Below are positions 32,312 through 41,303 of a DNA stretch of 64,000 nucleotides, in pieces. The first letter of the stretch is position 1; each line of letters begins with the position of its first letter. Origin of the DNA: CBDBGD01 sp965205235. Its GTDB lineage: Bacteria > Chloroflexota > Dehalococcoidia > Lucifugimonadales > UBA1127. Under the pieces are notes generated by a model. The model was not told where the DNA came from. It was given only the letters and a program-made list of their open reading frames with translations, and ran no database searches. Both the position numbers and the translations under genes were made by a program. Location: the NCBI GenBank assembly GCA_965205235.1, contig CBDBGD010000002.1, positions 62,001 to 126,000 of the forward strand, given 5' to 3'.

Positions 32312-33490
32312 CTAGAAGATCCGCCGCCCGCCCTGGTACACGGCCCAGACGTTGCGCAGCGCTGCCGGCTCCTCCGTCGGGTCGCCGTCGATGAGCACCA
32401 TGTCCGCCTGCTTGCCCACCTCCAGCGTCCCCGTCACGTCGTCGATGCCCGTCAGCACCGCCGCCTCACGAGTGGCGGCCTCCAGCGCGGCCTGCGGCGT
32501 CATGCCCGCGAGCGTCATCAGCTCGATCTCCCGGGCGATGTTGCCGTGGCGAGCGCCGGAGCCTCCGGCGTCGGTCCCAGCGGCGATTCGCACCCCCGCG
32601 TCCAGCGCACGCTTGAAGCTGGCCCGTGCCGACTCGCTCCGCTCCGCCGACTGCTCCATCGTCTCCTTCGGCAGTCCCAGCCGCTTGCCGAAGCGCAGCG
32701 TCCAGTCCCATGTCGACATGGTGGGGACCAGGAACGTTCCCTTCTCGGCCATGAGCGCCGCCGTCTCGTCGTCCAGATAGGTGCCGTGCTCGATCGAGTC
32801 CGCGCCCGCCTCGACGGCATGGCGGCTGCCCAGGAAGCCGATGCAGTGCGCGGCGATCTTGAGCCCGGCGTCGTGGGCGGCCTTGGCCGCGGCCTCCAGC
32901 GCCGCGGGTCCCATGGTGCTGAGCTGGTCCCCCTCCGGCGAGTGGCCCGTCACGCCCACCTTGATCAGCCCCGCGCCAAGCTCGATCTGCTCTTGGATGG
33001 CCAGCAGCAGCTCTTCCACGTTCTCCGTGTGGCGCGTCAACTCCGCCGGCCAGCAGCCGGGGAACTGCAGCCACTCCCCCGCGGCCACGATGCGCGGGCC
33101 GGGGAACGCCCCCGCCGCCGTCGCCTTCGCCACCTCGATGTTGATGGCGAACCGGGCCCCCACGTCGCGCGCCGACGTGACACCCGACAGCAGTGCCCGG
33201 CGACAGTTGGCGATAGCCTTGATAGTGAAGAGGTCCGGCGAGTCCTTGAAGAGGTGGTCCATGTTCTCCGGCCCGCCGTCGGCGATGAAGTGCTCGTGGC
33301 AGTCGATCATGCCGGGGATGAGCGTCAGGCCCCGACCGTCGATGTCCTCCTGGTGCACGTGCCGGCGCGGCCGGGCCGCCTCCTCCCCGATCCACGCGAT
33401 GGCGCCATTTTCGACCATCACGCTGGCCGACGGAATCGACGGGCCTCCCACGCCGTCGACGATTCGAACGTTGCGAATGACCAGGTCCAT
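32312..33490 (-). CDS. Amidohydrolase family protein
   Basis: The 392-residue protein is started at MDLVIRNVRIVDGVG (ATG at 33490, AGGAGG upstream). It has the amidohydrolase metal-site motifs LIPGMIDCHEHF near residues 60-71, a lysine in GAGLIKVGVTGHS, AHCIGFLGSRHAV with histidine and DSIEHGTYLDD, and RIAAGTDAGGSG with the final aspartate. This arrangement matches the imidazolonepropionase/prolidase-like branch. Substrate unknown. A similar but distinct amidohydrolase lies at 60615. Confidence 0.87.
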   Translation of the reverse strand: MDLVIRNVRIVDGVGGPSIPSASVMVENGAIAWIGEEAARPRRHVHQEDIDGRGLTLIPGMIDCHEHFIADGGPENMDHLFKDSPDLFTIKAIANCRRALLSGVTSARDVGARFAINIEVAKATAAGAFPGPRIVAAGEWLQFPGCWPAELTRHTENVEELLLAIQEQIELGAGLIKVGVTGHSPEGDQLSTMGPAALEAAAKAAHDAGLKIAAHCIGFLGSRHAVEAGADSIEHGTYLDDETAALMAEKGTFLVPTMSTWDWTLRFGKRLGLPKETMEQSAERSESARASFKRALDAGVRIAAGTDAGGSGARHGNIAREIELMTLAGMTPQAALEAATREAAVLTGIDDVTGTLEVGKQADMVLIDGDPTEEPAALRNVWAVYQGGRRIF

Positions 33491-33626
33491 GGCGCCTCCT
33501 TCCGACGACGGCCAGAGCAGCGGGATTTGGCTTGACGATACGAGGGGCACCCCACACTGTCAAGCAAACTCCAAGGGGTGGCGGGCACACGCAGGGCCTG
33601 GGGTGCAACCCTCAGAGAGAGTCCCG

Positions 33627-33647
33627 GGGTGGGTGGGGCACCCACCC
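33627..33647. terminator. Strong hairpin, probable terminator of the DUF192 gene
   Basis: GGGTGGGTG and CACCCACCC form a perfect nine-base stem with a three-base loop, just beyond the stop of the DUF192 gene on the minus strand. No clear U-tract is present, so termination is inferred from position and stability. Confidence 0.45.
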
Positions 33648-33654
33648 TACCCCC

Positions 33655-34344
33655 CTACGGCGTCAGCTCCAGCGTGACCGGGTCGCCCACGACGATCCCG
33701 CAGCGATCGGCCCCGCCCGCATTGACCTCCAGCGCGTACCGCGCCGGCGCCGCCGACTGATAGATCATCAGCTCCGACGCGGGCACTCCCGGCTCCGGGA
33801 CCATGGTCTGTATGTCCACCACAGTCCCCTCGCCGTCGATGAACAGGATGTCCAGCGGGATGAGCGTGTTCAGCATCCAGAAGCCTCGCACCGACTCTTC
33901 CTCCCAGACGAAGAGCATCCCCCGGTCCGGCGGCAGGCTCGGCCGATTCATCAGCCCCCGGGCCCGCTCCTCGCCCGTGTCCGCCACCTCAAGCAGGAAG
34001 GTGCACGTCCCCGCTTGCAGCGTCTCCTCCGGCGTGAAGTCGGGGGTGGGCTCCGGGGTCACCGCAACGGGCGTCGGCGTGGGCGTTGGGGACGGCGGCG
34101 GAGGCGGAGTGGCGACAGGTGTGGGCATTGGAGTCGGCGAAGGGTTGGGAGTGGGAGTAGGGCTGGGGGTTGGCGCGGAGGTCGCCGCGGGTGTCGGGAC
34201 CGACTCCACAGCGGGCGTTGGCGCTTCCGCCGTCGGCACGGGCGGCGCGGGCGAGGGTGTCGTCGCAGACGTCGGCGCGTCGGGGCCGCATGCGACGCCC
34301 AGGAGCACGACTGCGGCTATTGCAGCGGCTATCATCTGGCCCAT
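33655..34344 (-). CDS. DUF192 family lipoprotein with Pro/Thr-rich linker
   Basis: From the ATG at 34344 the protein has 229 residues. It opens with a signal peptide and lipobox (IAAAIAAVVLLGVACG), so it should be a surface lipoprotein. Residues about 20-95 are a low-complexity Pro/Thr/Ser linker. The C-terminal 120 residues are a DUF192 domain with RARGLMNRPSLPPDRGMLF and GFWMLNTLIPLDILFID, the latter differing from the usual FWMKNT. Function of DUF192 is unknown. A GTG 45 bases upstream is an alternative start. It lies 59 bases after the cvpA-like gene. Confidence 0.85.
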   Translation of the reverse strand: MGQMIAAAIAAVVLLGVACGPDAPTSATTPSPAPPVPTAEAPTPAVESVPTPAATSAPTPSPTPTPNPSPTPMPTPVATPPPPPSPTPTPTPVAVTPEPTPDFTPEETLQAGTCTFLLEVADTGEERARGLMNRPSLPPDRGMLFVWEEESVRGFWMLNTLIPLDILFIDGEGTVVDIQTMVPEPGVPASELMIYQSAAPARYALEVNAGGADRCGIVVGDPVTLELTP

Positions 34345-34403
34345 GAGAGCGCGGCCTTGCCGTGACGAGGGCGAAGCTGTCGCGCTCACGTGCCGGACCA
34401 GAC

Positions 34404-35081
34404 CTAGCCCTCCGCCTCTGCGATTCGGATCTCCAGGATGTCCAGTGCGTCCTTGAAGTCGGACGGCACGAACCCCACCACCTCTTCCGGCAGCGCGTCG
34501 ACGACGTCGACGAACATGGCGGCAAAGGCGGAGCCCCGCAGAGGGTCCTCCACGTAGTCGCGGGTGTGTTCGATCAGAATAGCCCCGGCGCTGTCTCGAA
34601 GCGTCGCGTAGGCAAACCGCCCGTCCTCCTGAGCCGCCTCGCCCTCGGACGCGGGCCGGTCGCCGCCCGGCAGCTCCCCGGACACTTGGCGCACCTCGAA
34701 GTCGTACGCAAGGCGCGCCATCCCAGTGACCAGCGCGCCCGCAAGGATGACCCCGGCCACGGCGCCCAAGAGCGCACCGCCGATTGGGTCGGCAAGCCCC
34801 ATGGTGAGCAGGCCCGCGGCCTTCCGCACGAACGCCCCGGCCAGGCGCGCAGCCAGGACGACGGCGACGAAGATGAAGGCGTAGGAGATCACGGTGACCA
34901 GCGTATCGTTGGAGATGGAACTGGTGAGATGTTCACCCAGGTCGTCGCTGAACCGCCCCGCCAGCGCTATGCCGACCCAGACGCCGACGACGGTAAAGGC
35001 GGCGCTGATGAGACCCGTCCGCAGGCCCAGGTACGCACTCGCCGCAATGACGACAATGAAAACAACGTCCAGCCAGTTCAC
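34404..35081 (-). CDS. CvpA family protein
   Basis: The 225-residue membrane protein begins MNWLDVVFIVVIAASAYLGL, has the GLRTGLISAAF motif after helix one, and three further helices up to about residue 135. This is the CvpA/colicin V production layout. The C-terminal 90 residues are soluble and acidic. The start is GTG. Homologues affect envelope stability and division-related processes; the precise role is unsettled. Confidence 0.85.
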   Translation of the reverse strand: MNWLDVVFIVVIAASAYLGLRTGLISAAFTVVGVWVGIALAGRFSDDLGEHLTSSISNDTLVTVISYAFIFVAVVLAARLAGAFVRKAAGLLTMGLADPIGGALLGAVAGVILAGALVTGMARLAYDFEVRQVSGELPGGDRPASEGEAAQEDGRFAYATLRDSAGAILIEHTRDYVEDPLRGSAFAAMFVDVVDALPEEVVGFVPSDFKDALDILEIRIAEAEG

Positions 35082-35169
35082 CGCTTGTCTCTTCTCTCTC
35101 CTGCGCCGGCTCTCAGTTCTTCGGGATTGTATGGGGCAGTCCAGGGAGCGTCAAACGGCCTCAGAGCCG

Positions 35170-36081
35170 CTAGTGCTCGGGGAGGCGAGGGTTCCGACGC
35201 TGACTGCGCAGGGCCAGGTACACGCCGACCAGGATGAGCCCTCCTCCGGCCACGGCAGTGACCGGCGGCGTCTCGTCCAGAATTGCCCACGCGAGCAGCG
35301 TCGCTCCCACCGGCTCCGCCATGACGGCCACGGCCACCAGCGTCGCAGGCAGATGGCCCAGCGCCCAGTTCAGAGAGGAGTGTCCCAGGAGCTGCGGGAC
35401 CAGCGCCAGCAGCGCCAGGTACAGGTACGTCTCGCCGCTGAAGCCTCCCAACGCGGCGCCGGTCGCGCCGGAGGAAGCCAGCAGCACCACCGCCGCAAGC
35501 CCGTACACGGGCGCAACGTAGGCCAGCACCGGCATGGAGCGTCTCAGGTCTCGGCCGATGATGTAGTAGCCGGCCACCCCGGTGGCGCCCAGCAGCGCCA
35601 GCCCGTCGCCGTACAGCCGCCTGTCGCCCAGGTCCCAGTCCCCCAGCGCGATGACGACGCCTCCAGCAAGCCCAAGGCCGATGCCCGCCGCCGTCGATCT
35701 CGTCAGCGACTCCCGGAGCAGCACGTGGGCCGCTATGGCGACGAGAATTGGGTTGGCGGTGACGATGACGACGGAGCTGGCCACCGACGTGTGCGACAAC
35801 GAGGCGATCCAGAAGGCGAAGTGCAGGGCCAAGCAGAGGGCGGAGGCCCCCATGAGCAGCTTCTCGCGTCCGGACAGGCCCAGCAGTCGTGTGCGATCAA
35901 AAGCCAGGGCGAGCGGCAGCAGCAGGATGGCCGCGATGCCCAGACGGTAGCTGGCCACCGCCAGCGCAGGCGCATCGGCGAGGCGGATGAGCACGGCGGC
36001 GGTCGAGACGGCGGTGACCCCCAGGGCCAGCCCGCCGTAGACCGGTACCGGGCCCAGGCCGGAGCGTCCTGCTTGCGCCAC
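35170..36081 (-). CDS. DMT family transporter (EamA domain)
   Basis: The 303-residue protein has ten predicted helices in two EamA repeats. The first runs from GGLALGVTAVSTAAVLIRLADAPALAVASYRLG; the second has GDGLALLGATGVAGYYIIGR and ends with AWAILDETPPVTAVAGGGLILVG. Drug/metabolite transporters export amino acids, nucleosides or drugs. It starts with GTG three bases after the AIR-synthase-like gene's stop, so the two are co-transcribed. Confidence 0.87.
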   Translation of the reverse strand: MAQAGRSGLGPVPVYGGLALGVTAVSTAAVLIRLADAPALAVASYRLGIAAILLLPLALAFDRTRLLGLSGREKLLMGASALCLALHFAFWIASLSHTSVASSVVIVTANPILVAIAAHVLLRESLTRSTAAGIGLGLAGGVVIALGDWDLGDRRLYGDGLALLGATGVAGYYIIGRDLRRSMPVLAYVAPVYGLAAVVLLASSGATGAALGGFSGETYLYLALLALVPQLLGHSSLNWALGHLPATLVAVAVMAEPVGATLLAWAILDETPPVTAVAGGGLILVGVYLALRSQRRNPRLPEH

Positions 36082-36084
36082 GGG

Positions 36085-37152
36085 CTACCCGCCGCCCTGC
36101 GGGTCGCCTTCGGTAGCGGCGCCGCCCTCGCTCAGGAAGCGCGCCAGTTCGTCCCGCGGGAAGCGCGGCAACTCCCGAAGCTCACCGTCAACTCGCAGCC
36201 TCACCCCCTGGGACACGTCCGTCACCCTGCCGATGGCAGCCACCTCGATGTCCCGGCTGCGCAGCGCCCGTTGGACCTCTTGGACAGCCCCGTCCGACAC
36301 AGCCATCAGCAGGGATCCAGAGGCAAGGAGTCCCAGCGGGTCCAGGCCAAGCGCCCCGCACACCTCCCGGCATTCCGGCAGCAGCGGCACGGCCGCCGCG
36401 TCCACCTCCAGGCCAACCCCCGCCGACTCGGCCATCTCCAGCAGGCCCGTGGCCAGGCCTCCTTCCGTCGGGTCGTGCATGGCGTGAACGCCTCCAACCT
36501 CGCAGACAGCCTGCGCGTCCCGGACGACGCTGATGCCAGGCGTGAACAGGAGCCGACGCGCCCGCTCCAGCGTCTCCCGCGACACCCCCCGTCGGTTCAA
36601 GAGGTCTGCCGCCTCCCTGGCCAGCAGCGAAGTCCCCTCCAGGGCGATGCCCTTGGTCAGCAACAGCACGTCGCCCGGCTGCGCCCCCGCGGGCCACACG
36701 ACGCGCTCCCTCGGCGCGTCGCCCAGCATCGCACCCATGACGATGGGCCGGTCGAGGCCGTAGGTGATTTCCGTGTGCCCGCCGACGAGGGCGATGCCCA
36801 GGTCCTGGCAGGCGGAGAGGAGCTGCTGGAAGACCTCCTTGGCCTGCGCTCCGATGCTCTCCTCCGGGAGAAGCAGCGTGGCCAGGAACCACCGGGGCGT
36901 GCCGCCGAGACACGCGACGTCGTTTGCGTTGACCTGCACCGCATACCAGCCGATGAGGTCCGTGGCGAAGGTGACCGGGTCGGACGTTGCAATGAGCACC
37001 CGGTCGCCCCAGTCGATCACCGCCGCATCGGCGCCCACCTTGGGCCCCACCAGCACCCGAGGATCGTCGCGCACCTTGCCCAGCAGGCCGGCCAGCAGGT
37101 CGGCGGGGAGCTTGCCCACGGGGAGCCGCACGTTGTCCTGGGAGGACGTCAT
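36085..37152 (-). CDS. AIR synthase family protein (PurM/HypE-like)
   Basis: The 355-residue protein has the PurM-fold pattern. VGADAAVIDWGDRVLIATSDP lies near residue 40, NANDVACLGGTPRWFLATLLLP near 75, and GGHTEITYGLDRPIVMGAMLG near 125. The C-terminal half carries the HDPTEGGLATGLLEMAE motif near residue 220. This is the AIR synthase/HypE/SelD superfamily, which uses ATP to activate a substrate. No hydrogenase maturation genes accompany it, so a HypE role is unlikely. It sits between recR and a transporter. Confidence 0.83.
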   Translation of the reverse strand: MTSSQDNVRLPVGKLPADLLAGLLGKVRDDPRVLVGPKVGADAAVIDWGDRVLIATSDPVTFATDLIGWYAVQVNANDVACLGGTPRWFLATLLLPEESIGAQAKEVFQQLLSACQDLGIALVGGHTEITYGLDRPIVMGAMLGDAPRERVVWPAGAQPGDVLLLTKGIALEGTSLLAREAADLLNRRGVSRETLERARRLLFTPGISVVRDAQAVCEVGGVHAMHDPTEGGLATGLLEMAESAGVGLEVDAAAVPLLPECREVCGALGLDPLGLLASGSLLMAVSDGAVQEVQRALRSRDIEVAAIGRVTDVSQGVRLRVDGELRELPRFPRDELARFLSEGGAATEGDPQGGG

Positions 37153-37171
37153 GGCGCTCGGCAGAGAAGCG

Positions 37172-37828
37172 CTAGATGGGCTGGCGGCCCTGGAGGGCCC
37201 GCACGAGCGTCGTCTCGTCCGCGTACTCCAGCTCCGTCCCCGTCGGCAGGCCGCGCGCCAGTCGCGTCACCCGTAGGCCCAGGGGCGTCAGTAGGCGGTG
37301 CAGGTACATCGACGTCGCCTCCCCCTCCAGCGTGGGGTTGGTCGCCAGGATGACCTCCTGCACCTCCGACCCGCCGGAGTCCGGCGACCCGTCGGAAGCG
37401 ACGCGCAGCCGCTCCAACAGCTCCCTGACCCGCAGGTCGTCTGGGCCCACGCCGTTCATCGGGGAGATCGCGCCGTGGAGGACGTGGTACAGGCCGCGGA
37501 AGGCGCGTGTGCGCTCCAGCGCCAGTACGTCCAGGGGCTCCTCCACGGCGCAGAGGAGCGTCCGGTCCCGGTTGGGGTCGGCGCACAGCCGGCACGGGTC
37601 CTGGTCGGTGATGTTGAAGCAGACCGAGCAGAGGCTCACCTGCTCCTTGACCGCGATGATGGCCTCGGCCAGCTCCTTGGCGTCCTCCGGCGACAGTCGA
37701 ATCAGGTGGTACGTGAGGCGCTGCGCACTCTTGGGCCCGATGCCCGGCAGCCGGTGCAGCTCCTCGATGAGCCGCGCGGCCGGCGCAGCGGTCGGAAGGT
37801 AGTCCGGCGACGGTCCGTCTCGTCTCAT
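37172..37828 (-). CDS. recR: Recombination protein RecR
   Basis: The 218-residue protein has the RecR helix-hairpin-helix (LIEELHRLPGIGPKSAQRLTYHLI), the zinc site CSVCFNITDQDPCRLC, the Toprim segment LCAVEEPLDVLALERT, and the C-terminal Walker-like region ATNPTLEGEATSMYL. It works with RecO/RecF in gap repair. The ATG overlaps the ybaB stop (ATGA), forming the common dnaX-ybaB-recR operon. Confidence 0.96.
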   Translation of the reverse strand: MRRDGPSPDYLPTAAPAARLIEELHRLPGIGPKSAQRLTYHLIRLSPEDAKELAEAIIAVKEQVSLCSVCFNITDQDPCRLCADPNRDRTLLCAVEEPLDVLALERTRAFRGLYHVLHGAISPMNGVGPDDLRVRELLERLRVASDGSPDSGGSEVQEVILATNPTLEGEATSMYLHRLLTPLGLRVTRLARGLPTGTELEYADETTLVRALQGRQPI

Positions 37829-38131
37829 CCGAGTCCTGGAATCTTGAGGCCGCCCGTGAGCGCTCCCATCTTCTGCTGCGCCGCGTCCTGGGCCTTCTGC
37901 AGCCCCTCGTTCACCGCAGCCAGCACCAGCTCCTCCAGCATCTGCACGTCGTCAGGGTCCACGGCGTCCGGGTCGATGTGGACCGCCTGCACCTTGAGCC
38001 TTGCCGGAGACTACCGCCCGAACGGCGCCTCCGCCGGCGCTGCCCTCCACCGTCATCTCCTCCAGCTCCTCCTGGGCCTTCGCCAGTCGGGCTTGGAGCT
38101 GCTGGGCCTGGCGCAAGAAGTTCCGGTTCAT
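37825..38131 (-). CDS. ybaB: YbaB/EbfC nucleoid-associated protein, frame broken by one base
   Basis: From the ATG at 38131 the frame reads MNRNFLRQAQQLQARLAKAQEELEEMTVEGS and on to AVRAVVSG, then loses similarity. Continuing one base later restores RLKVQAVHIDPDAVDPD and the end GALTGGLKIPGLG, with a stop overlapping the recR start. One extra base near 38001-38002 therefore splits an otherwise normal gene of about 102 codons. YbaB is a small DNA-binding protein encoded between dnaX and recR in most bacteria. The defect is either a sequencing error or a very recent mutation. Confidence 0.8.
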
Positions 38132-39865
38132 CGCTGCGTCTCCTCTTCTGGGATGATGCGAGCGCCCATGGGCCATGGCGGCGCGCAGCAGGTGCCCGCC
38201 CGACTGGCCGGGAGCCGGGGCCTCCGCGGCCGTCAGCCGCAGGTCGTAGCGCCGGCCGAGTGTCGCTTCCACCGCCTCCTGGACCGACTGGTGGCTGGGA
38301 GGGTGGCTCATCTCCTCCTCTAGGCGGTCGCGGTTTGCCCTGTTCTTGAACTGCAGGACCAGGGTCTCCCCTTCAATGTAGGGGTCTCGGCAGTCCAGAA
38401 GCAAGGCGCCCAGCGTGTACCTCAGCCCGCGGACGCGCCGCAGCGTCTGGCACAGTGCGTTCCACTGGGCCTCCGTGACCATGGCCGCTCCCTCGATTCC
38501 ACCTCCAGGCGACGGTGCGACAGGAGCGGACGCCGCGGCGGGCGCAGGGGCAGGCGCCGGTGCCACGGGCGAAGGAGGAGGCTCGGCGATGGTGGACGGC
38601 GACGGAGTCGCCTGCACTGCGGCCTCCCGACGCGGCGGCTCGGCTGGCCGCGCAGCCCGCGGCGGCGGCGGCGCCGGAGACTCAGGTCGCGTCGGAGCAG
38701 GGGTTTCCTCGCGGGCCGCCGGTGCAGGCCGGAGGTCCTCCTCCCTGAGCGAGGCAGCCTCCACCAGGGCCAGCTCCAGGGGCAGCGCCCCGGGGACCTC
38801 CCCGGCGCGCAGGTTGACCTCGCCGAAGAGCTGGACCGTCTTCAGGAGCACCGGCCACGCCGTCCGGTCGGCCAGGGAGCGTATCTCCTCGAGCACCTCC
38901 GCGGGGTAGTCCAGGTCCGCCGCCTCCACGCCGCCCTTCCGCAGCAGCACCGCCCGCAGGTACTCCACCAGGTCCCGATGGAAGGCCCGCAGGTCCGTCC
39001 CGGCCGTGACCGCCTCCTGCAGCAGTTGCAGGCCGCCCGGCGCATCGGCCGTCAGCGCGCACCGGGCCAGTTGCAGGGCCTTGGTGTCCTGGGTGAGGCC
39101 CAGCAGCTCCTGCACCGTCGATAGGGCGACGTACGTCCCGTGCGACGTCACGGTCTGCTCCAGGATGTTGCAGGCGTCGCGCAGGCTTCCCCACGAGACC
39201 CGGGCGATGGTCCGCAGCGCCTCCGGCTCCCCCTCGACACCCTCCTCCCGACAGATGCGCTCCAGGCGGCCCAGAACGTCCGCGGACGATATACGCCGAA
39301 AGTCGAAGCGCTGGCAGCGCGAGAGGATGGTGGCTGGGATCTTGTGGGCCTCCGTGGTGCAGAGGATGAAGTAGGCCCACGGCGCGGGCTCTTCCAGCGT
39401 CTTGAGCAGCGCGTTGAAGGCCGGCTCCGTGAGCATGTGGGCCTCGTCGATGATGTAGACCTTCACGCGCCCCTCGGCCGGCCCCGCGCCGAAGGCTCGC
39501 TCCCGCAGGCTTCGCACGTCGTCGATGCCGCGGTGGCTGGCGGCGTCCATCTCCACCAGGTCCAGCGCTCGACCCTGCGATACGGCGACGCAGAAAGGGC
39601 AGGTGTTGTCCGGCTCGCCGCGGGTTGTCTCGTCCTGGTTCGCCGGTGAGTCCGGGGTCTGGGCGTGGCAGTTCAGCGCCTTCGCCAGAATGCGGGCCGT
39701 GCTGGTCTTTCCCGTGCCCCGCGGCCCGGCGAAGAGATAGGCGTGGGCGGCGCGGTTCTGGGCCACGGCCTCGCGCAGAGTCTGGGCCACCGCCTCCTGC
39801 CCCACCACGTCCTGGAAGCGCTGCGGACGCCACTTGAGCGAAAAGACCTGGGACGTCGTTGTCAT
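38128..39865 (-). CDS. dnaX: DNA polymerase III subunit gamma/tau, C-terminal frame shifted by one base
   Basis: The protein starts MTTTSQVFSLKWRPQRFQDV (ATG at 39865, GGGAG upstream). It has Walker A FAGPRGTGKTSTARILAKAL, a zinc site (C...CPFC), Walker B VYIIDEAHMLTEPAFNALLK and sensor RCQRFDFRRIS. A Pro/Ala-rich linker leads to the tau C-terminal domain. Near 38170-38172 one extra base changes the frame. In the corrected frame it ends AMGARIIPEEETQR with a stop overlapping the ybaB start. As written, the frame runs on into ybaB without a stop. The clamp-loader gene is essential, so an error in the sequence is the simplest reading. Confidence 0.9.
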
Positions 39866-39956
39866 CGATCTCCCGGCTCTGGACCCCTCCCACGCAGCGG
39901 AGAGGGCGTCCCATGTGTTGCAAATGGTACGGGTGCTCCCTGCGCCTTCCCGGTCC

Positions 39957-40466
39957 TCACGCCTCCCGGAGGACCCGCGCCAGGATGGCGTCTTGGCGCT
40001 CCCACATCCGTCGCTCCCCCTCGGGGTCGTCGTGGTCGTAGCCCAGCAGGTGCAGAAGGCCGTGGACCACCAGCAGGGCCAGCTCTCGCCGCAGGGCAAT
40101 GCCTCGCTCTCGGGCCTGCCTCTCCGCCTGGGGGTAGGAGATGAGGACGTCCCCCAGGCTCTCCTCCTCCCCGTCCCCCCGCAGGAACGGCGATGCGTCG
40201 GGCGAAGCCCCCTCGCCCTCGGGCGCATCGCTGCCGGCGTGGACAGGCGAGAAGGCCAGCACGTCCGTCACCTCGTCCAGCCCCCGGTAGCGGCGGTTCA
40301 GCTCCTGCAGGGTGCAGTCGTCGGCGATGAGCAGGCTCACGTCCCGGCTGGAGATGACGGTCCCGGCCTCAGCTTCCGAAGCTAACGTGAGGAGGGCGAG
40401 ACGGCGGAGCCATGGCCGGGAGACCTTGCGGCGAAAGCTGGGGAAGACCTCGACGGCCACCTCCAC
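39957..40466 (-). CDS. ybeY: Endoribonuclease YbeY
   Basis: The rRNA-maturation RNase is identified by the zinc motif VVHGLLHLLGYDHDDPEGERRMW near the C-terminus and by LNRRYRGLDEVTDVLAFS in the middle. I prefer the GTG at 40466 (AGGAG upstream), giving 169 residues, the usual family size. A TTG at 40565 behind AGGAGG would add 33 residues with no family likeness. An acidic insertion (SDAPEGEGASPDASP) separates the two conserved blocks. It lies upstream of dnaX on the same strand. Confidence 0.9.
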   Translation of the reverse strand: MEVAVEVFPSFRRKVSRPWLRRLALLTLASEAEAGTVISSRDVSLLIADDCTLQELNRRYRGLDEVTDVLAFSPVHAGSDAPEGEGASPDASPFLRGDGEEESLGDVLISYPQAERQARERGIALRRELALLVVHGLLHLLGYDHDDPEGERRMWERQDAILARVLREA

Positions 40467-40598
40467 CTCAAGCTCCTGGCTGGGGGCCTGCAGCCGCTCA
40501 CTGCTGCCTGCCTGCACCTGTCCTCCTGCCTGCGTAGGGTAGCACAGGCCCTTGGCGGGCTTCAATAAAATCTTGCCTCCTCTCAGGAGGCGCGACGC

Positions 40599-41303
40599 TC
40601 ATCTGTCGGAAAGACGCCAGAACACCACCGGCCACTGCCGGACCCGGGCGACGCGTCGCAGGGCCCGGTCCGGGTTCACGGCGCACGGATTGCCCACGCA
40701 CTCCAGGAGCTCCAGGTCGGCGGTGCTGTCCGCGTAGGCGTAGCTCCGCGCCAGGTCCACTCCCAGCTCCGCTGCGATGCGTCGCGTCTCTCGGGCTTTG
40801 GCGGCCCCGGCCAGCACGCCGTCCTTCAGCTCCCCGGTCAGGCGGCCCGCCCTGACCGCCGGCTGCGCTGCAACGCACGCATGGGCGCCCAGGTGCCGAG
40901 CCAGAGGCTGCAAGATCGGCGCCAGCCCCCCGCTGACGATCACAACCTTGTGCCCCTGGGCTAGATGCTCTTCGATACGGCGCTCGGCCGCCGGCGACAT
41001 CCGGGCCTGCCAGTATTCGGAGACGGCATCGCGGCCCCACGTCCTGAGCGTCTCCTCGTAGACCCCGCGGTACCTGCGGTAGAAGACCCGGTTGAACGTG
41101 CTGCGGCTGCGCAGGTCCAGGAGGATGTAGAAGACCGCCCAGGGGATGAAGCCCAGCAGGTAGATCCAGCGCCGCAGCTTCCCCAGGCCCGACAGGCGAA
41201 AGGCCAGGTAGACCTGCACGATGTTGGAGGAGGCCAGGGTGCCGTCGACGTCAAAGAAGGCGCCGGGCGTCCCTCGGCTGGTGTCTGGCGCTTCCGATGT
41301 CAG
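40599..41303 (-). CDS. HAD-IB family phosphatase, start codon unresolved
   Basis: The conserved HAD motifs are FFDVDGTLASSN (motif I), VVIVSGGLAPI (motif II), a lysine in LAGAAKARETRRIA, and YAYADSTADLELLE (motif IV). The class is phosphoserine-phosphatase-like HAD-IB, often found with lipid acyltransferases. No ATG, GTG or TTG lies in frame between the acyltransferase's last codons and motif I; the nearest candidate is CTG at 41303. Either a rare start is used, or one base is missing in the GGG run near 41301, which would fuse it to the acyltransferase. Confidence 0.8.
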   Translation of the reverse strand: MTSEAPDTSRGTPGAFFDVDGTLASSNIVQVYLAFRLSGLGKLRRWIYLLGFIPWAVFYILLDLRSRSTFNRVFYRRYRGVYEETLRTWGRDAVSEYWQARMSPAAERRIEEHLAQGHKVVIVSGGLAPILQPLARHLGAHACVAAQPAVRAGRLTGELKDGVLAGAAKARETRRIAAELGVDLARSYAYADSTADLELLECVGNPCAVNPDRALRRVARVRQWPVVFWRLSDR

